A stretch of 30,344 bases of DNA, taken from Branchiostoma floridae (Eukaryota; Chordata; Leptocardii; Amphioxiformes; Branchiostomatidae). The translations under genes and the position numbers were made by a program. Where the stretch lies: assembly GCF_000003815.2 (NCBI RefSeq), contig NC_049979.1, forward strand, positions 32,623,254 to 32,653,597, given 5' to 3'. The notes under the pieces are model-generated. The model made no database searches. It saw nothing but the letters and a program-made list of their open reading frames with translations, and was not told the origin of the DNA. Positions within the stretch are counted from its first letter, which is position 1, and each line of letters begins with the position of its first letter. Positions 20,746 to 30,344 of the stretch are shown one piece after another.

Positions 20746-21717
20746 CCCTCAAACACCCGAGTGGGGTCCATTTGGACCCCAGGCGTAAATTTTGAAGTAC
20801 CATTTGAACATTTTTAATCTGAAGAAAAATTCCTTCCGTGACTTTGTCAACCAATATCTTCTATACCTTCTCCTAAGTTTTTATGAGGATTGGTACAATA
20901 CTGTGGAAGCTATAAAGAAAGTCCGTGATCAGTCCGTGTGGGGTCCAAACGGACCCCAGCAAAAAAGTGCAGCTTTTGAAACAAACTTTTGAATCTAACT
21001 CCCTAACTACTTATTGTATCACTACCAAACTTTCAGAAGATAACAAAGATGTGAAACTAAATCCTCATAAAAACTTCTGTTGCATAAACATATAATATGA
21101 CGACATTATGACGTCATTTAGCTAATAAGGGCGGCCATCTTGGATTTTGACTAATGACGTCATGAAATTAGCATAAATAATAAATTTCGAATCATGAAAA
21201 TAGCATTGAATTTCATAGAATTTTATTGTTGTAAGAAAACAAGCATTGTTTACCAAGAAAACCTTGTTTGAATCGATATCGGCAAATTTTGGCAAAAATA
21301 TGCCTGTCATAATTCCGTTGCCATGGCAACCCCAAATAATGATAAATTTACTTTATTGACAAAAACATTTTGCTAACAATATTTTGTGATATAATACCAA
21401 GTTTCGTAGCTTTAGCACTAGCCGTTCATGAGTTATGCGACATAAAGGTTGCTGAAGGCCTCAAAATTCCCCTCTCTGGTCAGAATAGGTTTAGTGCAAA
21501 AGATGGTCCTTCTGATCTTTTGCATAAATTATGATAATGAGGTGGAATTAGCAACACCTTAACATGTCGAAATATTCCTCTTACATTGAAGAAGCAATGT
21601 ATGTACAATGATCACCGATAGGAATTGGAACAGAGATTTTATGAACAAAACATTTTGGGGTCCGTTTGGACCCCACTCGGTCATTTTAGTCGCAAAAAAA
21701 GGTCGGGTGCTTGAGGG
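20746..21717 (+). mobile_element. Family B TTAA element (972 bp), chimeric with family A
   Basis: TTAA at 20742-20745 precedes CCCTCAAACACCCGAGTGGG, and CGGGTGCTTGAGGG precedes TTAA at 21718-21721. This is a perfect TTAA target duplication with CCC/GGG termini, as in piggyBac-type elements. Near-palindromes of 18 bp, GGGGTCCATTTGGACCCC and variants, lie at 20763-20780, 20940-20957 and 21657-21674: two subterminal, one internal. The 66-codon open frame at 20792-20992 is not a recognised protein. The middle, about 21060-21487, is family A sequence. The element is non-autonomous. Confidence 0.88.
21060..21487 (+). mobile_element. Family A 3' part inside family B
   Basis: Two TGACGTCA sites (about 21109 and 21156), GGCGGCCATCTTGGATTTTG, a perfect X-box GTTGCCATGGCAAC (21317-21330) and a terminal GGCCTCAAAATTCCCC...GGTCAGAATAGG follow family A order. 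The family A 5' terminus is missing. The segment is either a nested, truncated insertion or an integral part of a chimeric element. Confidence 0.75.
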
Positions 21718-21865
21718 TTAATGATGATGTTACACCCACTTTTCACAGGGACGTCTACCATACACGGTCACTTCAAGTCATTTTTCGCGTACTTTCCTTC
21801 AGTAGCGTCTATATATTAGGGAAAGGCACTCGTTATGTTGTCAAAAAGGAAAACGTGACGTTAAA

Positions 21866-22798
21866 CCCTATTCAGACCGGGCTTTTTTGGTCATCCCTGG
21901 ACGGGGGGAGAGGGGGTGGCTTTTGAGGCCCTCCACTTCTAAGTGCTATAACACTTGAACGACGTGTCGTGCGGCCACCATTTTTTAGGGAGTGAAAAAG
22001 ACATAATATGTGACGAGTATGAGACGTTTAACGTTACGACGTCGTAATATGACGTAATTATGACGTCATCAATTTGATTTTAATGGCTGGACCCATGAAA
22101 AAAGGGCACTCTAAGAAAACTTCAAGTTTTGCTCCACAAATGTAACAGCAAGTGCAAATAACAGAATGGTAATGTTTGTTACGACTGGTGTTGCCAATAG
22201 CAACATCGATGACGTCAAAAACGACGTCATAAAATGACGTCATGCACATCTAAGATACCAGTTGGGCTCCGCCATATTAAACGCCCCCCCTGGAATTTTT
22301 TAAAAAATTTTTTTTTTTGCAACAAATATTCCCAAAAGCCAAGGGAAATGGCCTAAATCCTTTCATTTAGAGGGTTCTGGAGGAAAAAATCCCGGGTTTT
22401 TCCAATTTTTAAGGGATAATAAGCTAGTTTTTCTTGATCGGGCCATGGGGTCCGTCATCTTGGATTTGGGGTGGAGGCCGTCATCAAATTGGCATAATTA
22501 AGGCATTTCTAATTATGAAAGATTTTTTAAATAACATAAGATTGTATTTATGTACCAAAATGGCGGTAATTTGGCAAATAGCCATGGTTAGAGCCGAAAT
22601 TAGCGTTTTTTGGCAAAACAGAATGTCAACAAAAGGTTGCCATGGCACCAAGAAAAAAATTGAAAATTTGTTAAACTTCGCCAATTTGTTCCCACCAATA
22701 TTTAAGAATACCCCCCTAAATTTGGTGGCACTAGCATAAGCCGTTCTAGCGTTATAGGGCATCAAAGTTGGGGCAGGCCTCACCCCCCCCCCCCCCCC
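21866..22798 (+). mobile_element. Family A TTAA element, near complete
   Basis: TTAA (21861-21864) and an extra A are followed by CCCTATTCAGACCGGGCTTT and TTTGGTCATCCCTGGACGGG. The right end has a run of 16 C and then GTTAA (TTAA at 22800-22803), with the GTCTGAATAGG terminus deleted. Three CRE sites (22210-22217, 22223-22230 offset, 22235-22242) and an X-box variant GTTGCCATGGCACC (22636-22649) are present. Bases near 22285-22400 look more mutated than in other copies. Confidence 0.88.
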
Positions 22799-22803
22799 GT
22801 TAA

Positions 22804-23439
22804 GCAACTTATTGCACTTCAATGTATTATTGTAGACGTTGAAGAAAATAAGTTAGCCAACGCGGAAAATGGTGAAGCAACTTCATGGATGTTCTTTTGA
22901 TTTTTTTTAACGGCAAAAGTTGAAATGAGTTTCAAAGGTTTCATACGGAATTCACAGTCCGTCTGTGTATTTGATCGCTTATTTGTTGTAGTAAAGTTTA
23001 GTCGCCTTGCTGCAAACTGACTCCAACACATGTAGTTTGAAAGCCTATGGAAGCTATATGCTATCATTTTGGTTAATCATTTATCGAATTTTCTCAGAAA
23101 AGATTTTGTTAATATATAACCTGTAATTATTCTTCTTCCAAAGGATTGCCAATTCATGTTAAGGAAGAGCTTTGACCACGTTACCCTTGACACGATGATC
23201 TGAGGTAGGTTTATTCTATAATAAAAGGGAAGATACGATATCTGGATTGAAGTGAATATTGTTTTTTGTCAGCTTGGTATGTTATACCTATATAATTGGG
23301 TTTTATGACATTCCTTGGCCATCATTTTCCAAAAGACTTTCAAGGTTTCTGAATCAAAACCAACCATGTTTCGTTCTACGAAAATACAAATTAGTGATAT
23401 AATTCGAGTGAAATTAGGCTCATCATAATGAAACGTATA
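22804..23439. other. Non-coding stretch with one exon-like segment
   Basis: There is no recognised gene. The segment 23144-23204 is bounded by TTCTTCTTCCAAAG and GAG|GTAGGT, good splice signals, but all three frames stop. Joined in phase 1 to exon D of gene 2 it would add LPIHVKEEL and then stop. It could be a small alternative terminal exon or chance. Confidence 0.35.
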
Positions 23440-23575
23440 ATGAACCTAATTATTCTTTTCATCATGATATTGTCCGCCACCTTGTATTTCGACGAATTAC
23501 GTCATAACACTAGTATAAATTTTGAATATCTATTACGAAATGTTACATTTTCATATATAACAAAACAAGTATGGT
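23440..23575 (+). mobile_element. Family A internal fragment
   Basis: TGTCCGCCACCTTGTATTTC, ACGAATTACGTCATAACACT and AGTATAAATTTT correspond to the family A interior after CCATCTTGGAT, with GTAAACATAACA-like sequence further on. No termini are present. Confidence 0.45.
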
Positions 23576-25840
23576 TTGGCAGTTGAATTACCACTCGTCG
23601 TTTGGAATTTCGGCCTATTAGCATCAATATTCCATCGGGGTGGGGGGCCAGCAGTGATTTGTACACCACCTCTCACTGGTGAGTTACAGAATGGCTATGT
23701 CTCAGCCTATGTGACCTGGATGTTCTTGCTCCATATCTATACAAAACCCGTTTCAGCCGCTTCTACTGCAGCTCTGGTGATAGACTTAATTTCCATTCCT
23801 TTGCACCCTAGCACTCTGAACCATCTTTCAAAGGATGTTGCAGCAGAACAAGGGTGTTGTTAGTAGATCATATGTGGAATGTCACAGGAATGAAATGCTG
23901 AGAGGCTCCAATGGCCCTAGGACAATGGTACATCTCTTTGTTCAAGACTTTACCAGGCAATCCACCTCCCTCGTTTGCCTTGTCCCGCTGCTACTGCCGA
24001 CATTTTCTGTTCTTCTACATCTCTTATTTCCTGTGTTACCATCACTCGCCTTTCCTTCGCTGTAGAGGGTGACCACCACTTATTAGGTATTAACCCTTTT
24101 GTAAGCAGGCCCCTAGCAAGCTAGGCCTGCTTGAGGTAATGCTAGCTGTCTCCCAAAGTATTTCCTTACTTCGGCCCCGTTTTCCCATATATATTTCCTT
24201 ACTTCGGCCCGACACTCTGCACCAGACTGTGGGCGAGGGTGTTATCTAAAATGACCGATTAGCGATATCTGATAAGCCAACACGCAGATGACTAGAGCTG
24301 GGCCGACGTACGTCTTCTAAAACGATCCTTTGGCAGATAAAGACTATGCTGGGTTTGAGAACCTGCGGAAGGAAAGCCAGTTTATTTGAACTTCACTGCC
24401 ACCATTCCCAGGCTGTGGCTCTAGTCTGATGCTCGGTAGAAATGGAAATAATAATTAGTTATGGTACGTTACCAGGTCGTTGGCTGCACAAACCCGAGCG
24501 TGGTAAGTGGATATCTCAATCGAAGACAGAATGGGGGCATACAGCACCGGTTTCTAAGATCGCCTTAGACTTAGGACAGACATATGTTAAAAGTTGCCCA
24601 TTCTTAAAGTTGTTGATGAAATCTAGAAAGAAGTGTAATATCTTGTAAGTGTTATAAGTGCAGTAATCACTGAATGTGTGCTCTACTTCCCTACCGAATG
24701 TTATCTTTTGACAAGTAATTACCAGTTGTAACCCGGAAGACTTCCTCCGGTGGTCTCCAGTGATTGACGGGGGAGCTGAATAAACCTAGTCCCGGGCCAA
24801 CAGTGACCTCAACCAAAGCAGGGGTCACATCCAATTAAGATATAGATACTTGAGACGCCAGACGTCACCATAGTCTACTCAGAAGACACGATCTAGCAAA
24901 ATAGACTTTAAAACATCAGTAAACAACCCAGTGTTAGATAGGAACGATGTGATAGACTGACATGTGCGAGACAATTATATTATGTACTTATTCTTTTCTT
25001 GTATGACTAATTTTACTGAGTGAAAAGCCTTGTATTCCTACCAGGTATGGCAGCAACCATTAGCTACACTTTGTAAACCCTACCTACTTTCGTATTGACG
25101 GGTCCTCGGTGATCGATGTGTGACATGACTGTCGAGTGTTAGTAATTGATCCAGGTTTGACGATTACAGTATTGCAGGGGGGGGGGGGCAGGTTGTGCAG
25201 TGACCTGGTCAGTGAGTTCGTGAACCAGACCTCTGACCTTACGGTATCAGCATTTTAATGAACATAAATGGGAAAATGGGGGTTTCGACACGTATTTCGC
25301 AGCCAAATGTCAGTCAATTGTAACTGGAAAAGATCCGTTTCTGATGAACTGTCACTTCTGCTCTGCATATTTCTAACCAACCAAAATCGGGGAATTCACA
25401 TTTGTTATTCAGAATCGGCCATGGGGAGGATCCAAAAAAGTTTAGGAAATAAAAGCTGAAATTTAGGAAATTTCTTAAGTCAGGAAGGCGGGAAGGCCTG
25501 ACTCCGGAACTACTCTTAAACAGCCGAGCAGAAGTGAGGAGTAGCGGAGACTTTCGACCGGACATTTAGCTATAGTTTGAGAGTAGTGCTGCCGCTAACT
25601 GGAACCATTTGTGAGACCTTGGAGAAATGGAATAAAGACTTGAAGCTGGACATTTTCCTTGCCATTTGCCTTCCTTCGGTGCACGACAACCGGTGGCCAG
25701 TTCGTCTGCAACCATCGTTTACACTTACCCTTCCAATCCTGCCTGGGTTGCACCAATCAACTCTGTGAGCTTCAGTCTAGCCTCAGCTTCTTCCACATAG
25801 GCACTTGCTGGTTTGGTTTAGCATGAAAACCTAAAAATAT
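23576..25840. other. Unassigned, less AT-rich stretch
   Basis: This stretch of about 2.2 kb is less AT-rich than its surroundings. It carries several unrecognised short open frames (23576-23863, 24442-24648, 25577-25768), none with a domain I can name. A strong hairpin AAGCAGGCC...CTAG/CTAGGCCTGCTT spans 24103-24132, and TTTCCTTACTTCGGCCC is repeated at about 24161 and 24195. A run of G is near 25178-25188. It could be an old retroelement, but no LTR pair or reverse-transcriptase motif was found. Confidence 0.35.
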
Positions 25841-25899
25841 TGTCGAATACACTTTTCAAAAAACCATGACAATACGAAAATGATAACCTTACTACATTT

Positions 25900-25992
25900 G
25901 ACTTAGTTGTTGCCAACAAAAGTCCAGGAAAGTCACAACGTTTATTCGTACTAGCACATGCCGTTTGGGAGTTATATGACGTCGGAGTTGCA
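25900..25992 (+). mobile_element. Family A 3' fragment
   Basis: GTTGTTGCCAACAAAAGTCC, AGGAAAGTCACAACGTTTAT, GCACATGCCGTTTGGGAGTT and ATATGACGTCGGAGTTGC follow the order of the family A 3' region just before its poly-C tract. The poly-C and terminus are absent. Confidence 0.55.
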
Positions 25993-26407
25993 AGAGCAAT
26001 TCAATGATTTTGCATCTTTTGAACTGATGATAATGTCAATCCCAATTAAGAATATTTTCATATGTTGATACGGTACAAAATTTGGTTATAACTTATATAT
26101 TTTGACCATGGCATGTTGTGGATTTGGATTAAGCAAATCGTTGTATCCAGCCCATTGCTTCTAATTCTTTGTGGATGTATTAAATATGGCATTGGTACAA
26201 TTTTATATCTTAGTTGGCAGATGCTGGGCAGGTAACTTAAAAAATTTGCTGACTTTAAAATATACCATCTAAAATAGTGTTCTATGACTTAATAACTGTT
26301 TTCAAATAATAATACACAGAAATATCTAAATCATTTCAATGCAGAAGCAGTAAAAGCAAACTCGTCTTCAGGTTTTTTTCCGTCCAATAAACTCATTCAA
26401 AACTTAA

Positions 26408-27186
26408 TCCTATTCAGACCGGGCTTTTTTGGTCATCCCCATGGAGGGGGGGTGCTTTTTAGGCCCTCCTCTTCTAAGTCCTATAACTCTTGGATTATGT
26501 GTTGTGCAGCCACTAAATTTCTAGACATGAAGACATTTTTCCTGACAAAAAAAGAAGTTTGACGTTACGATGACGTTACGACTTGTGATGTTAATATGAC
26601 TTGTGATGTCGATGACGTCAAAAAAGACGTCATAAAATGACGTCATGCACATCTAAGATACCAGTTGATACTATATTATACCCACCACCTTGAATTTTCT
26701 AAAATCTTTTTTTTTTGCAACAAATAATCACAAAAGACAATGGAAATAGACTAAATACATTCATTTGGATGGTTTTCGATAAAAAATTACCAGGCAGTTA
26801 CATATTTTAAGGGATAATAAGCTAGCTATTCTTTATCTTGCCATACGGTCCGCTATTTTGGATTTGGGCTAATGACGTCATCAAATTAGCAAATTTTATG
26901 CAAATCTAATTATGAAACCTTTTCTTAATAACATAAGATTTGATTTATGTAAAAAATGCAAAAATATAGCAAATAAACGTGAAAAATACATTGTAAAAAC
27001 AGAAATTAGCGATTTTTTTTCAAAACTTCCTTTAAACAAACGGTTACCATGGCAACCCTAAAAACTGGATTTTGTTAATCTTCGTGAGATTCTTGCTAAC
27101 AATATTTTATAAAAACTCACCAATTTTTGTGGCTCTAGCATAAGCCGTTCTTCACCCACCCACCCTCGCCCCCGGTCTGAATAGGG
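26408..27186 (+). mobile_element. Family A TTAA element, short copy (about 780 bp)
   Basis: TTAA (26404-26407) is followed by TCCTATTCAGACCGGGCTTT and the end is CCCCGGTCTGAATAGGG followed by TAAA. CREs lie at 26613-26620, 26626-26633 (offset) and 26638-26645, with another at about 26874. The X-box is GTTACCATGGCAAC at 27043-27056. It is shortened relative to the other copies between the left end and the CRE cluster. It lies 87 bp upstream of a candidate last exon of gene 2. Confidence 0.9.
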
Positions 27187-27273
27187 TAAAAAATAACCGT
27201 TTTGAATGAGCAGCCGGCTAAATGTCTTTCTAATTGTTTACTTTCATAATTGAATCGAAGTTCTTTTTTACAG

Positions 27274-27374
27274 GGATTTCTGCCAAATATACGAAGCAAC
27301 GGACTTTAGGATATCTTTTAGCTTTACTGGAACATCGTACCAGCGTCCTCATATTGAAGTCGTCCGATGCGTAA
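27274..27374 (+). CDS. Candidate terminal exon of HMBOX1-like gene 2, without homeodomain
   Basis: A strong acceptor TTCTTTTTTACAG ends at 27273. The exon starts GG, which completes the phase-1 G left by exon D, and then reads ISAKYTKQRTLGYLLALL, EHRTSVLILKSSDA and stops at TAA 27372-27374. AATAAA follows at 27418-27423. An alternative is the donor GATGC|GTAAGA at 27371 spliced to an acceptor TTTCCTTATCAG ending at 27510, giving RSEHPNKK and a stop. Either way the protein would end about 30-40 residues after the POU-specific domain with no homeodomain. The segment matches no family I know; only the splice signals, the phase and the poly(A) signal support it. Confidence 0.35.
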
Positions 27375-27417
27375 GAGACGCCATTCTTAGCAAAGTTTCT
27401 TAAACACCATACATGTC

Positions 27418-27423
27418 AATAAA
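27418..27423 (+). terminator. Candidate poly(A) signal
   Basis: AATAAA lies 44 bp after the stop codon of the candidate terminal exon at 27274. A T-rich tract begins near 27430. It is meaningful only if that exon is real. Confidence 0.35.
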
Positions 27424-28757
27424 TATCATAGATTTGTTATTGATTGTTATTTTGTCAATACTTTATCTTAATTTGATTTACGTTTATATTCTTTGCCTTT
27501 TCCTTATCAGTCGTTCCGAGCATCCAAACAAGAAATGAATAGATATCATTGTAGACTTATTTGCTGTCTCGATTATTGCGAACTGTGATCACTCCCTATC
27601 ATATTCTGATTAACGTGGTAATGATCAATACGGCGGCACATGCTATCGATTTAATGTGCAAATTAGCAATATATCTAATGTTCGACAGACGTTTGACAAC
27701 TTTATGTTTTATCGTTAAATACGTCCCTATTAACTAATAGCAAGATGATAGCAGCAAAGGCATGTTCCTGTTGTTGATTGATATTCCGTCAGTACTGTAA
27801 CGTAATTGTTATTTAATTGTAATTTCATTTTATTGCCCTTGTAGTTTTCCTTGTCAGTCATTTATCAAGATATATGATATTCGTTTCTTTTATATCACAT
27901 ATGCCCGGGGAAAAATATATAACTTAAACTACGGACGTCAGTACGCTATCGTCAGCCGTGCATTTCACATCATTGGTGGCCACGGTAGAAAAAGTTTACA
28001 AGTTGCTCTCCAAATTATGTTTTCAATCGAGAGACAACAGATATGAAATCGAAGTAAGACTACATATGAAGAAGTTAGCTTGACTATACTAATCCCAGAA
28101 TATTAAGTAATGATAACATTGGATTGCCATTCTGTGTGAGGCATCGGCTGGCAGTTATATGAATAGTTCAAAGAGGCACAGGACTATGTTTGTTCATTAT
28201 AAGGGAAGTATTACAAGTAATTTTTCTTTGCCCAAACAAATGAGAGCAACTTCAACTGTGAGGAAGACTTTTTTTAAGTTCAAAAGGACGATCCGAAATA
28301 GACTCTTTGATACAATTTTGACATGATTTGAAATTCAAAGAAAGTTGTTTTTCCATTAACTGTATATAGTATTAAGAAGGATCAAAGGACTGATCGAAAG
28401 CTTGTTGGTAAGCGCTTTATTTTGATCACGGTTATATGGTTATTTGGTCCTGTAACATAATGTTGAATACCGTCACAGATGAACTTACATTTTAAGTAGA
28501 TAGTATTGTTTTATCATCAAATAATCCTATCGGATTGAAACCTTGCATTATGTAACTTTGTAACTTACATTTGGTCATTTTGTATGGTTTGCTGAAGTTC
28601 CTTTAAAAACAGTACAGACTATTTGAATCATGTTTCCATTATTATGCTAATCTGTCTCTTATACATTATAGTACTGTCAAATTTCCTAAAAAGGTTTAGA
28701 TAATATGTCTAAAACATTCTCTAATGAAAATAAACAATAGTTACAAGATTTCGTAGG
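27424..28757. other. No gene recognised
   Basis: AT-rich sequence. Apart from a possible small exon at 27511-27537 (described with the candidate terminal exon), no coding, RNA or element structure was seen. Confidence 0.55.
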
Positions 28758-28812
28758 TGCGGGCCTCAAAAGCCCACCCCTCCTAGATAGACAAAAAAAA
28801 GTCTGATTAGGG
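28758..28812 (-). mobile_element. Solo end of family A TTAA element
   Basis: GTGCGGGCCTCAAAAGCCCA, a CCCCTCC tract and AAAAAAAAGTCTGATTAGGG followed by TTAA (28813-28816) match the reverse complement of the family A left end. About 55 bp remain, much like the solo end at 2901-2955. Confidence 0.7.
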
Positions 28813-28816
28813 TTAA

Positions 28817-29559
28817 AATATTTAAATTGAATTACTCGAGATGAACTTGATAATTGACATAACCATATCCCTAAGCTGTGCAAACATAATGTTGTCAGAA
28901 CGCTCAGCAAAAGTCCAAATATTTAAAAGCATTTAATTATGTTCTCTTACTCTGTGTTTGTGTGTGTGTCCGTCAACTTAAGGACGGTGGGATAGATTAG
29001 TTGGGGAAACGTAACTTTTAACACTCAGCGTGTAATCATTCAGAGGATAATTTAACAAGCATGTATATAATGAAATGCTTTTAGCGATTTTCCCAATGCA
29101 GCTTATCTTCTAGAAGGCTTCATGCGTTTCATATTTACACTGATTATTTTAATGTGGCTGCACAACTTGCCTTTATAGAGAGAATAAACTATATATGTTC
29201 CCTTGTTGTGTAAAGATAAATCAAATCTCCTATTACTTACATAGATTTCAGGTATTTGGTTCATAGACGACCCGAAAGGCAAGATATTCACAGTTTACTG
29301 TTATTTTATTATTGTCAATGGGCCAGCAAAAAAGGATCATATTGATTTGATCCCACAGCTAAAAAGATAATACGATTATCTACAATTAAACCATGTCTAA
29401 TACAGCTGACGTTTTGAAACGTGTGGTAATTTAAACTCATTGATATCACGAGGCTGACGTAAGCAACAAGACCATAATATCAATTTTTATGGTGAAAACT
29501 TTATACTCTCTTGTCATTTTGGTCATCGATGTAAAATAAAAAAAAATGATATTTGAATT
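28817..29559. other. No gene recognised
   Basis: Non-coding, AT-rich. A 40-codon plus-strand open frame ending at 29368 (ISGIWFIDDPKGKIF...) was inspected for homeodomain helix 3 and dismissed. Confidence 0.55.
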
Positions 29560-30324
29560 TTCCGGAAATGATATAGACATAATATTCAAGACGTAAATGT
29601 CGTTTGAAGCTACGATGACGTAAAGTAACGTAATATGACGACATCGATTTGATTATAATAACCGGACCCATAATAAAGGGGTATTCTCAAAAAACTTAAA
29701 GTTTGCTACAACTACGCTACAAAAGTAGCAGCGAGTACAGATAACAAAATAATAATGTTTGCTACTACTTGTGTAGTAAACATCAATGACGTCAAGCACA
29801 TCTAAGAAACCAGTTGGGCTACACCACCTTGAATTTTCAAAAATACATTTTGCAACAAATAATCAAAAATTACAATGGAAATAGACTAAATACATTCATT
29901 GAGGTGAAAAAATACTAGGTAGCTGCAAATTCTAAGGGATGATAACCTAGTTATTTTTGATGTGGTCATACAGTCCTCCATCTTTGATTTGGGCTGATGA
30001 AATCATTAAAATAGCAGAATTTATGCTTATCTATGTTTAACATAAGATTTTATCCATGTAAGATAATAGCAGTAATATAGCAAAGAAACTTGAAAAATAC
30101 ATTGATAGAATGAAAATAAGAGATTTTTTCCAGAAATGCCTGTCAACAAATGGTTGCCATGGCAACATGAAAATATGGACAATTTGTTAACCTTATTGTA
30201 ATTGTCGACAACAATATTTCAGGAAAACTCACTAAATGTGGTGGCTGCAGCATAAGCCGTTCTGACGTTATGCAGCATTAAATTTGGCGCAAGCCTCAAA
30301 AGCCTCCCCCCGGTCTGAATAGGG
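29560..30324 (+). mobile_element. Family A element, 5' end lost
   Basis: From about 29560 the sequence follows family A (TACGATGACGTAAAGTAACG, AACCGGACCCATAATAAAGG, GGCTGATGAAATCATTAAAA). It includes a perfect X-box GTTGCCATGGCAAC at 30153-30166 and ends CCCCCGGTCTGAATAGGG followed by TTTA. The left TIR was not found, and the CRE cluster is reduced to one site near 29787. Confidence 0.8.
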
Positions 30325-30344
30325 TTTACGTAGGTACCTAGCCA

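Noticed and set aside
20792-20992. 66-codon open frame in the family B element
   Set aside because: It spans the internal 18-bp palindrome and shows no transposase features.
22434-22822. Overlapping plus and minus open frames of about 100 codons
   Set aside because: They lie within a family A copy and run through its poly-C tract; other copies do not keep them.
23144-23204. Exon-like segment with good acceptor and donor
   Set aside because: All frames stop within it. As a continuation of gene 2 it would add nine residues and end, less supported than the exon at 27274 because no poly(A) signal follows closely.
29229-29368. Open frame with IWFIDDPKGK after an AG, checked as a possible homeodomain helix 3 for gene 2
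   Set aside because: Only W and F fit; the basic residues and the preceding helix spacing are absent.

Overview
The window looks like animal nuclear DNA: AT-rich, intron-bearing, coding-poor and full of short transposon remnants and microsatellites, with two assembly gaps (8560-8747 and 13338-13437). The only recognisable host genes encode HNF-class homeobox proteins most like HMBOX1 (HOT1), a family found only in animals. The repeats and base composition suggest an invertebrate, perhaps marine, but I cannot name the phylum.

Two incomplete HMBOX1-like genes lie on the plus strand. At the left edge is the 3' part of one gene: two exons (about 382-600 and 4274-4369) that join in phase to make one divergent homeodomain, then a likely short terminal exon (4539-4588). 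About 10 kb downstream, a second gene starts at an ATG at 14469. It has four phase-compatible exons (14462-14632, 16536-16717, 17847-17994, 19033-19238) that encode two tandem copies of an HNF1-type N-terminal motif, an acidic linker and a POU-specific-like domain. Its homeodomain exons are not found in the next 11 kb. They are either beyond the window or absent; a possible homeodomain-less last exon is at 27274-27374. The simplest reading is two tandem paralogues in the same orientation.

Most of the rest is mobile DNA. The dominant family (here 'family A') is a roughly 0.8-1.3 kb non-autonomous element flanked by TTAA, with ends CCCTATTCAGACCGG...CCGGTCTGAATAGGG, so piggyBac-like. About 15 full or partial copies occur, including at least one in every intron of the second gene. 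Its copies carry full CRE palindromes (TGACGTCA), an RFX/X-box palindrome (GTTGCCATGGCAAC) and a CCATCTTGGAT motif resembling YY1. A second TTAA element (family B, 20746-21717) contains part of a family A copy. Three further inverted-repeat elements are at 664-1703, 1935-2602 (with a partial second copy at 4893-5620) and 17152-17495. No transposase is visible.

No tRNA, rRNA, CRISPR array or bacterial-type operon was seen.
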